From Streptosporangiaceae bacterium (GTDB taxonomy: Bacteria; Actinomycetota; Actinomycetes; Streptosporangiales; Streptosporangiaceae), in assembly GCA_030042885.1 (NCBI GenBank), contig JASHYW010000049.1, forward strand, positions 1 to 5,578: a DNA stretch of 5,578 bases, in the 5' to 3' direction. The notes beneath the pieces are model-generated. The model was not told where the DNA came from. It ran no database searches and worked only from the letters and a program-made list of their open reading frames with translations. Below are positions 1 to 5,569 of the stretch, piece after piece. The first letter of the stretch is position 1. Every line of letters begins with the position of its first letter. The position numbers were made by a program, and so were the translations under genes.

Positions 1-1
1 G

Positions 2-229
2 GACGCTGACTCGAAGCCGGGAGGGGCGACCTATCTTGCGGCTGTCATCCGGCAGCTGCATGCTGTGCTGTGCGATAGTGGGGCTTCGGCTGATGGCGCG
101 GCCGGGCCGCTCGCAGGGCTATTTCAGCACGTGACGGTCACGGGGCTGCGTCGGTTTGGCACTCTCTATGCGCCGCTGCCGTGTCCGCCGTGGGTCACGG
201 TGTTAGCGTCTTTCGTGCCGGATTGTTAG
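2..229 (+). CDS. Possible 3' end of an unrecognised gene (partial, runs off left edge)
   Basis: One plus-strand frame is open from the left edge for 75 codons and ends at a TAG at 227-229. The end of the predicted peptide reads ...WVTVLASFVPDC. I do not recognise a family or motif. By hand count, about two thirds of its third codon positions are G or C, clearly less than in the three complete genes. It also contains a TTA leucine codon at 203-205, which is rare in high-G+C actinobacteria. Both facts fit either a horizontally acquired or poorly conserved gene tail, or a chance open frame in non-coding DNA. With no start in view and no recognisable domain, the call is tentative. If real, the gene ends 67 bases before the protease start and is on the same strand. 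Confidence 0.3.
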   Translation, partial: DADSKPGGATYLAAVIRQLHAVLCDSGASADGAAGPLAGLFQHVTVTGLRRFGTLYAPLPCPPWVTVLASFVPDC

Positions 230-285
230 CTGATGCGAAGTTGACCGGCTTCGCGATGGCCGTGCCGGTGTGGCTTCGGTAGAGC

Positions 286-291
286 AGGGAG
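286..291 (+). promoter_or_regulatory. Ribosome binding site of the sedolisin gene
   Basis: AGGGAG lies five bases before the ATG at 297. An alternative in-frame GTG at 270 has no purine-rich sequence at a suitable distance and would put extra polar residues before the signal peptide. This site therefore fixes the start at 297. Confidence 0.75.
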
Positions 292-296
292 ATGCC

Positions 297-1802
297 ATGC
301 GCCTGGGAAGGAAAGCCGCGCTTGCGGTCGGTTCCGGTGCACTGATTGCCGCCTTTGGCGGCCTGGCGGGCTTGTGCATGCCGGCGGTGGCCGTCGCCGC
401 GGTCCAGCCGGTTCCGTTCGCGACCGGGCCCATCGTGGCGGCGGGCCATATGTCGCAGCCGCCGACCACAGCGCAATGTGAGGCGGACTTCGGCATCGCC
501 TGCTACCAGCCCTTCCAGCTGCAGCGGGCCTACGACCTGGCCCCGCTGTTCTCCAGGGGGATCGAGGGGCAGGGCGAGACGATCGTCATCGTCGATGCCT
601 TCGGCTCCCCGTCCATCGCCTCGGACCTGCAGACCTTCGACTCGCAGCTGGGCCTGCCCAACCCGCCCTCCTTCAAGGTGATCGCCCCCGAGGGCCCGAT
701 CACCACCACCCCCACGAACTGCACGTCCGTGTACAGCCCATACCCCGCCCCCGATCTGTGCTCGGACTACTACAGCTGGACCGACGAGACGAGCCTCGAC
801 GTGGAGTGGTCGCACGTGATGGCTCCGGAGGCCAACATCCTCCTGGTCGAGACCCCGGCGTCGGAGACCGAGGGCATCTACGGGTTCCCGCAAATCGTGG
901 CGGCCGAGAACTACGTCATCGACCACCATCTGGGTGACGTGATCTCGCAGAGCTTCGGTGCTACCGAGGAGACCTTCACCAGCCCGGGCCAGATCTACTC
1001 GCTGCGCTCGGCGTACATCAACGCGGCGCAGCACGGGGTGACCGTCCTGGCGGCAAGCGGTGACCAGGGCTCGACCGACGAAATCTGCGACCCGAGCACG
1101 GCCTGCGCGAACCCGAACGACCTGATCTGCTGCAGCACGACCAGGGCGATCGACTGGCCTGCGTCGGACCCGCTGGTCACCGCGGTGGGCGGCACCCAGC
1201 TGCAGCTCAACGATGAGGGCTACCGGACCGCTCCTGACCGCGTCTGGCACGACCTCAGCTCCACGGTCGGGGTGTCAGGGCCCGTCTACACCTGGGGGTC
1301 AAGTGGCGGAGGCCATTCCACGGTCTTCTCGCGCCCGCAGTTCCAGGACGGGGTGGCAGGCGTCGTCGGCGGCAGCCGGGGCACGCCTGACATCGCGATG
1401 AGCGCCGCGGTCAATGGGGCGGTCGACTTCTACGACACCACCGACCCGTCGGTGGCCGGCTGGAGCATCGTGGGCGGGACCAGTGAGGCCTCCCCGCTGT
1501 TCTCCGGCATCGTGGCCCTGGCCGACCAGGTGGCGGGGCACAGCCTCGGCTACCTGAACCCGGCCCTGTACGCCATGGCCCAGAGCGGAGCGCCCGACGG
1601 CATCGTGCCGATCTTCCAGGGCAACAACACCTACACGTTCTGCATTGCCGCTGACATCGGGAGCGGCAATGCCTGCGCCTCGAGCTCCGACCTCGTGACC
1701 GTCCCTGGCTTCTACGCCAACGGCTACTACAACGATGCGACCGGGTGGGGCACCGTGGACGCTGCCTTGTTCGTTCCGGCCCTGGCCCGCTTCGCGGGAT
1801 AG
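297..1802 (+). CDS. Secreted S53 family (sedolisin) serine-carboxyl peptidase
   Basis: This predicted extracellular endopeptidase of 501 residues belongs to the sedolisin family, subtilisin-fold enzymes that use a Ser/Glu/Asp triad and generally work at acidic pH. Residues 1-34 look like a Sec signal peptide: basic MRLGRK, a hydrophobic core, and an AVA-type cleavage site around 34/35. The triad is visible as E164 and D168 in ETSLD and S396 in GGTSEASP. The oxyanion aspartate is D256 in ASGDQGS. The C-terminal calcium-site region (around 453-485, ending DATGWGT) is present but altered (see findings). The catalytic domain starts almost directly after the signal peptide, so the roughly 180-residue prodomain of classical sedolisins is absent; I recall compact members of this type in actinobacteria. 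The mature part carries ten cysteines (61, 69, 142, 155, 264, 270, 278, 279, 449, 460), which fits disulfide bonding outside the cell. The substrate is unknown. The gene stands alone, with a terminator directly downstream. Confidence 0.93.
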   Translation: MRLGRKAALAVGSGALIAAFGGLAGLCMPAVAVAAVQPVPFATGPIVAAGHMSQPPTTAQCEADFGIACYQPFQLQRAYDLAPLFSRGIEGQGETIVIVDAFGSPSIASDLQTFDSQLGLPNPPSFKVIAPEGPITTTPTNCTSVYSPYPAPDLCSDYYSWTDETSLDVEWSHVMAPEANILLVETPASETEGIYGFPQIVAAENYVIDHHLGDVISQSFGATEETFTSPGQIYSLRSAYINAAQHGVTVLAASGDQGSTDEICDPSTACANPNDLICCSTTRAIDWPASDPLVTAVGGTQLQLNDEGYRTAPDRVWHDLSSTVGVSGPVYTWGSSGGGHSTVFSRPQFQDGVAGVVGGSRGTPDIAMSAAVNGAVDFYDTTDPSVAGWSIVGGTSEASPLFSGIVALADQVAGHSLGYLNPALYAMAQSGAPDGIVPIFQGNNTYTFCIAADIGSGNACASSSDLVTVPGFYANGYYNDATGWGTVDAALFVPALARFAG

Positions 1803-1815
1803 ACAGAGCTGAACC

Positions 1816-1838
1816 CCGGCCGGCCGTGGACCGGCCGG
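1816..1838 (+). terminator. First G+C hairpin after the sedolisin gene
   Basis: Two copies of CCGGCCGG (1816-1823 and 1831-1838) enclose a seven-base loop, giving a perfect eight-base-pair stem starting 13 bases after the stop codon. Because each arm is itself palindromic, alternative pairings are possible. There is no T run after it. It probably acts with the next hairpin to end or protect the protease transcript. Confidence 0.55.
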
Positions 1839-1843
1839 CGGAG

Positions 1844-1872
1844 GGAGGGGGCGGCCGGGTGCCGCCCCCTCC
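1844..1872 (+). terminator. Strong terminator hairpin of the sedolisin gene
   Basis: A perfect twelve-base-pair stem (1844-1855 with 1861-1872, arm GGAGGGGGCGGC) closes a five-base loop, CGGGT, about 40 bases after the protease stop. No clear T tract follows (next bases GATCTTCC), which is common for actinobacterial terminators. The stem length, very high G+C content and position directly after a gene support an intrinsic terminator. This makes read-through into the lysyl-tRNA synthetase gene unlikely. Confidence 0.8.
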
Positions 1873-2231
1873 GATCTTCCGGGCTAGCCCCGGACGCGCC
1901 CCCTTCAGGCGGGGAACTGGCAGGTTGCCGGGCGTGAAGTCCTCGCCGCGTCCGCGAGGATGAGCGTGTGAGGGCGCCCGTCTGCGGTTGCTGGCACGTT
2001 CGCTAGCGGCACGTCTGTGGTCCGCAGGGCCGCCACCCGCCGCATGCCTGCGGCGCTGGGGCGGGTGTCCAGCCTGGCCGCCTCGGGCGACGCGGCGTCA
2101 GCGGGCGCCAGCCCGGTCGGCGATGGCCGTCTGGAACGCGAATGGCATTTCCGGCTACGTGTTCGACAGCTCGCTAGACGGCAGCCTGCCCGCAGGCAAC
2201 TGCCTGTACGCTGTGCTCTGCGAACGACGAT
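1873..2231 (+). other. Non-coding gap and leader before the lysyl-tRNA synthetase gene
   Basis: No convincing gene lies here; long open frames crossing it continue into other frames of the next gene and are arginine/alanine-rich shadows. It holds several inverted repeats: a hairpin at 1879-1893 (CCGGG/CCCGG), one at 1940-1960 (TCCTCGC/GCGAGGA, seven-base loop) and CTGCGG/CCGCAG at 1982-1987/2022-2027. It also holds a direct repeat GGCACGT at 1993-1999 and 2008-2014. I saw no tRNA, no T-box signature (TGGNACCGCG) and no -35/-10 pair good enough to place the lysS promoter. A TANNNT match, TACGCT at 2207-2212, lacks a -35 partner. Confidence 0.5.
2184..2206 (+). promoter_or_regulatory. Two mutually exclusive small hairpins in the lysS leader
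   Basis: The segment reads GCCTG, CCCG, CAGGC, AACT, GCCTG. The central CAGGC (2193-2197) can pair with the GCCTG upstream (2184-2188) or the GCCTG downstream (2202-2206), each time with a four-base loop. The second fold ends 25 bases before the ribosome binding site. The geometry resembles a small RNA switch, but the stems are only five base pairs and G+C-rich DNA makes such repeats by chance. A regulatory role is inference only. Confidence 0.3.
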
Positions 2232-2237
2232 GGAGGT
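2232..2237 (+). promoter_or_regulatory. Ribosome binding site of lysS
   Basis: GGAGGT lies nine bases before the GTG at 2247. In that frame there is no ATG, GTG or TTG between the upstream TAG at 2175 and 2247, so this site settles the start. Confidence 0.8.
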
Positions 2238-2246
2238 GGCTGTCCC

Positions 2247-3890
2247 GTGGCTCCGGCCGACGACTGGGTGGCGCGCACCGCGGGCCTGGTGCGCGCCGAG
2301 GGCGAGCGCAGGCATCCCGGCGAGGTCCCGACCTGCGCGTCGGGGATCAGCCCGTCCGGGCCGGTGCACCTGGGGAACCTGCGCGAGCTCATGGTCCCGC
2401 ACCTGGTCGCCGACGAGGTGCGGCGCGGCGGCGCGCCGTGCCGGCACATCTTGTCCTGGGACGACTACGACCGGCTGCGCCGGGTCCCGGCCGGCTTCCC
2501 CCAGGAGTTCGCCGAGCATATCGGCCGCCCGCTGACCGGGGTGCCCGACCCGTGCGGCCAGCACGCGAACTGGGCCGAGCACTTCAAGGCGCCGCTGCGC
2601 GAGGCCTTGGCCCGCCTCGGGGTCCGGGTCACCGAGATCAGCCAGACCCAGATGTACACCTCGGGGGCCTACACCGCGTCGATCATCACCGCGATGCGGC
2701 AGCGAGCCGACATCGGCGCGATCCTGGCCAAGTACCAGACCAGGCGCGGCGCCGAGAACGATGACGACGACGACGAGCCGCAGGCGGCGGACTATTACCC
2801 GTTCCGGCCGTACTGCAAGGCCTGCGGGCGTGACGACACCACGGTGACCGCCTTCGACGACCAGACCACGGAGATCACCTACACCTGCGCCTGCGGCGTA
2901 ACGGAGGGCCCGACGCCGATCGCGCAGGTGGCAGGAAAGCTGGTCTGGAAGGTCGACTGGCCGATGCGGTGGGCGTACGAGCGCGTGACGTTCGAGCCGG
3001 CCGGCGTGGACCACTCGACGCCAGGATCCAGCTTCACCGTGGGCAGGGAACTGGTGACGGAGATCTTCGCCGGCGAGATGCCGCTGCACTTCGGGTACGC
3101 CTTCGTCGGCACCACCGGGTCGGCCAAGATGAGCGGCTCCCGCGGCGGTGCGCCGACGCCGGCCGACGCACTGGAGATCTTCGAGGCCCCGCTGGTCCGC
3201 TGGCTGTACGCGCGGCGGCGGCCCGAGCAGTCCATTACTATCGCCTTCGACGCCGAGGTCGGCCGGGTCTACGACGAGTGGGACGCGCTGAGCCGCCGGG
3301 TCGCGGAAGGCACCGCAGACCCGGCCAGCCGGGCGGTGTTCGCCCGCGCGTCCGGCACGTCCGAAGGGCCGCTGCCGGTCACGCCCCGCCCTCTGCCCTT
3401 CCGCAATCTGGCCTCGGTGGCGGACATCACCGCCGGCGACCAGGCCCAGATGCTGCGGATCCTGCGGGATATGACCGTCCCGGACCCGATCGCCACCCTG
3501 GACGAGGTACGGCCGCGGCTGGACTGCGCGCACGCCTGGGTCACCGGGTACGTAGCGCCCGAGGACCGGACCCAGATCCGCGACAAGCCCGACACCGCCG
3601 GGCTGGCGGCCCTGACCGGCGAGCAGCGCGACGCGATCGGTCTGCTGCTCGACCGCATGGCCGACGACTGGTCTCATGATGGCCTGACCACCCTGGTGTA
3701 CGGTATCCCGAAGCTCCTGCGCGGCCTGCCGATCAGCGCCTCGCCGACCGCCGAGCTGAAGGTCGCCCAGCGGGAGTGGTTCGCGCTGCTCTATGAGCTG
3801 CTGGTTGGCAGGGACACCGGACCGCGGATGCCCACGCTGCTGCTTGCCCTGGGCCGGGACCGGGTCCGCTCGCTGCTCGCCCCGGCCTGA
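2247..3890 (+). CDS. lysS: Lysyl-tRNA synthetase, class I
   Basis: This 547-residue cytoplasmic enzyme activates lysine with ATP and attaches it to tRNA-Lys. It is the class I form (Rossmann fold), typical of archaea, spirochaetes and some alphaproteobacteria and actinobacteria, and unrelated to the more common class II enzyme. The HIGH motif appears as H41-L-G-N44 after SGISPSGP. The KMSKS loop is K294-M-S-G-S298. Between them, C190-x-x-C193 and C214-x-C216 form a zinc-ribbon-like element. It is preceded by a variable acidic linker with five aspartates (172-176). Residues from about 320 to the C-terminus should form the helical anticodon-binding part. Length and motif order suit a complete enzyme. 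The start is GTG with a good ribosome binding site. The gene is monocistronic, preceded by a long non-coding region and followed 34 bases later by the end of a convergent gene. Whether a class II enzyme also exists in the genome cannot be seen here. Confidence 0.96.
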   Translation: MAPADDWVARTAGLVRAEGERRHPGEVPTCASGISPSGPVHLGNLRELMVPHLVADEVRRGGAPCRHILSWDDYDRLRRVPAGFPQEFAEHIGRPLTGVPDPCGQHANWAEHFKAPLREALARLGVRVTEISQTQMYTSGAYTASIITAMRQRADIGAILAKYQTRRGAENDDDDDEPQAADYYPFRPYCKACGRDDTTVTAFDDQTTEITYTCACGVTEGPTPIAQVAGKLVWKVDWPMRWAYERVTFEPAGVDHSTPGSSFTVGRELVTEIFAGEMPLHFGYAFVGTTGSAKMSGSRGGAPTPADALEIFEAPLVRWLYARRRPEQSITIAFDAEVGRVYDEWDALSRRVAEGTADPASRAVFARASGTSEGPLPVTPRPLPFRNLASVADITAGDQAQMLRILRDMTVPDPIATLDEVRPRLDCAHAWVTGYVAPEDRTQIRDKPDTAGLAALTGEQRDAIGLLLDRMADDWSHDGLTTLVYGIPKLLRGLPISASPTAELKVAQREWFALLYELLVGRDTGPRMPTLLLALGRDRVRSLLAPA

Positions 3891-3924
3891 GGCGGCATCG
3901 CTGGTCTCCTGGGGTCTTTTGCGG

Positions 3925-5241
3925 TCAGCCCGGGGCGGTACGCAGGAACCGGTCCATGACCGCCACGCCGGACTCCAGCGCGGACAGCGGGATGCGCTCG
4001 TCGGTGCCGTGGAACATGGCGTGGTAGTCGTAGCCGGGCGGCAGCACCATCGGCATGAAGCCGTAGCAGCTCATCCCCAGCCGGGCGAACTGCTTGGCAT
4101 CGGTGCCGCCGCTCATGCAGTACGGCACGATCGTCGAGCCGGGATCGGCGGCCAGCAGGGCCTGCGTCATGCTGGCCAGTACCGGGGTGCCGAGCGGTGC
4201 CTCCAGCGGTAGTTCCTGATGGGCATACTCCCAGCTCACGCCCGGCCCGGTCAGCTCGTCGAGCGCGGCGCGAAATTCCTCCTCGCAGCCGGGCAGAACC
4301 CGCCCGTCCACGTAGCCGACCGCCTCGTCCGGGATGACGTTGACCTTGTAGCCCGCCTGCAGCATGGTCGGGTTGGCGCTGTTGCGGATCGTTCCCGCCA
4401 CCAGGGCCGCCGCCGGGCCGAGGTAGGCCAGCAGGTCGTCGGGCTCCAGGGCGCCGAAGCCGCCGGCCGGCTCCCCCCGCCCGGCCGCCTCGGCGATGGC
4501 CACGACCGCGGCGCGCACGGTGGGGATCAGCCTGACCGGCCAGCGATGAGCCCCGATCCTGGCCATCGCCGCACTCAGCCGGGTCACCGCGTTCTCCGGG
4601 TTCGGCTTGGCGCCGTGACCGGCCTGGCCCCGGGCCGTCAGCTTGAGCCAGGCGGTGCCCCGCTCGGCCGAGGCGATGGGGTACAGCCGCTGCCGCGGCC
4701 CCGCATGATAGGTGAAGGCCCCCGATTCCCCGACCGCCTCGGTGCACCCCTCGAACAGCTCCGGATGCCGCTCGACCAGCCACCGGGCGCCGAACTCGGC
4801 GGTGTCCTCCTCGTCGGCGGTGAACGCGAGCACGATGTCGCGCCGCGGCCGGATCCCGTCGCGGGCCCACTGGGCGACCACCGCCAGCAGCACGGCGTCG
4901 GCGTTCTTCATGTCCACCGCGCCGCGTCCCCACAGCACGCCGTTTCGTATCTCACCGGAGAACGGATGCAACGACCAGGAGGCCGGGTCGGCAGGCACCA
5001 CGTCCAGGTGCCCGTGGACGAGCAGCGCCGCGCCGGGCTCGGTGCCGCCGATCCGCGCCACCACGTTCGCGCGCCCCGGCGCCGATTCCAGCAGGGTCGG
5101 CTCCGCCCCCGCCTCGGCCAGCCGGGCGGCCACGTACTCCGCAGCCGCGCGCTCCCGCCCGTCCCCGTCGCCCCGGTTGGTCGTGTCGATCCTGATCAGG
5201 TCCGCGGCGAACCGCGCCGCCTCCTCCCCGGCCGCTGTCAT
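3925..5241 (-). CDS. M20 family zinc metallopeptidase / amidohydrolase
   Basis: This 438-residue predicted cytoplasmic enzyme belongs to the M20 (ArgE/DapE/carboxypeptidase G2-like) family, whose members remove terminal amino acids or acyl groups from small substrates using one or two zinc ions. Visible metal and catalytic residues are H78 and D80 in HGHLD, bridging D110 in GRGAVDMK, general base E144 and ligand E145 in ADEED, E172 in GESG, and H411 in MFHGTDE. The dimerisation domain, from about 193 to 310, interrupts the catalytic domain and carries H209 (GHG), which in relatives reaches into the partner's active site. SGGTDAK (377-383) near the substrate carboxylate site is typical. There is no signal peptide. 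The ATG at 5241 is chosen because the family fold begins within a few residues and GGGTGA (plus-strand 5252-5257) lies ten bases upstream. An in-frame extension to 5463 looks non-coding. The overall pattern matches actinobacterial proteins annotated simply as M20/M25/M40; the exact substrate is unknown. Confidence 0.94.
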   Translation of the reverse strand: MTAAGEEAARFAADLIRIDTTNRGDGDGRERAAAEYVAARLAEAGAEPTLLESAPGRANVVARIGGTEPGAALLVHGHLDVVPADPASWSLHPFSGEIRNGVLWGRGAVDMKNADAVLLAVVAQWARDGIRPRRDIVLAFTADEEDTAEFGARWLVERHPELFEGCTEAVGESGAFTYHAGPRQRLYPIASAERGTAWLKLTARGQAGHGAKPNPENAVTRLSAAMARIGAHRWPVRLIPTVRAAVVAIAEAAGRGEPAGGFGALEPDDLLAYLGPAAALVAGTIRNSANPTMLQAGYKVNVIPDEAVGYVDGRVLPGCEEEFRAALDELTGPGVSWEYAHQELPLEAPLGTPVLASMTQALLAADPGSTIVPYCMSGGTDAKQFARLGMSCYGFMPMVLPPGYDYHAMFHGTDERIPLSALESGVAVMDRFLRTAPG

Positions 5242-5524
5242 CGGATCATCATCACCCGGGGGAGCAGCCCGGCCGCGCGGTCCGTCCCGCCGATCAGGCG
5301 CGTGATCATGACGCCGCGCGGCGCCGAGCTCAGCACTTCCCCACAACTTGCCACGATCGTGCCGAGCCCTCCGATGGATAGATGGTTCACGGCCCAGGCT
5401 ATGGCACGAATTACCCGCCAGGGCCCTGAAAAGTGTCCGGCCGCCCGTGATTACCAAGATCACCTAGCAATACCAGAGAAATCGAATACCTCAGCGTGTC
5501 GGTCGCGGAAATGTCAGGGGCAGC

Positions 5525-5533
5525 TGTTATAGT
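5525..5533 (+). promoter_or_regulatory. Extended -10 promoter reading rightwards
   Basis: TGTTATAGT contains TATAGT (5528-5533, five of six matches to TATAAT) with TG one base ahead, the extended -10 form. The sequence 17-18 bases upstream (GCGGAA) is a poor -35, which extended -10 promoters tolerate. It sits in the most A+T-rich part of the window. Transcription starting near 5540 would give a leader of about 40 bases before the expected start codon at the window edge. This looks like a main-sigma-factor promoter; strength and regulation are unknown. Confidence 0.55.
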
Positions 5534-5561
5534 CAGATTAGAAAACAATTCCGGATAAATC

Positions 5562-5569
5562 AGGAAGGA
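5562..5569 (+). promoter_or_regulatory. Ribosome binding site for a gene starting at the window's right edge
   Basis: AGGAAGGA is followed by eight bases, TCGCTGCC, and then a final A at 5578. If the next bases are TG, an ATG would begin exactly at the last base with normal spacing. No coding sequence of this gene is inside the window, so its product cannot be stated. Confidence 0.5.

Noticed and set aside
270..296. Earlier GTG start for the sedolisin
   Set aside because: There is no ribosome binding site before 270, while AGGGAG is well placed for 297. Starting at 297 also gives a proper signal peptide.
375..377. C27 of the sedolisin as a lipoprotein cysteine
   Set aside because: The residue before it is leucine (LAGLC), not the small residue a lipobox needs. 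A normal signal peptidase I site lies a few residues later.
195..1250. Long minus-strand open frame opposite the sedolisin gene
   Set aside because: Same reasoning: the opposite strand encodes an intact triad and signal peptide, while this frame has no recognisable fold.
1873..2246. T-box or lysine riboswitch ahead of lysS
   Set aside because: The conserved T-box sequence is absent, and I see none of the layout of a lysine riboswitch, only G+C-rich small hairpins.
1988..2764. Plus-strand frame through the lysS leader and the start of lysS
   Set aside because: It overlaps lysS by over 500 bases in another frame and becomes arginine-rich there. Only the 2123-2235 part was kept as a low-interest note.
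1905..3677. Long minus-strand open frame (590 codons) opposite lysS
   Set aside because: It is antisense to a clearly recognised synthetase. Its product is rich in Arg, Gly, Ala and Val with no recognisable domain, the usual shadow in high-G+C DNA.
5242..5463. 74-residue N-terminal extension of the M20 protein
   Set aside because: The extension is charged, unlike any family N-terminus, and runs across the control region. The M20 fold begins right after the ATG at 5241.
5507..5528. GGAA...GTT as an alternative-sigma (ECF type) promoter
   Set aside because: GGAAAT at 5507 to GTT at 5526 leaves only 13 bases, too short for the 16-18 expected. The extended -10 explains the region better.
4219..5532. 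Long plus-strand open frame (437 codons) opposite the M20 gene
   Set aside because: It is a shadow of a gene with intact metal ligands and family motifs. Composition is skewed to Arg, Gly, Pro and His, with no domain.
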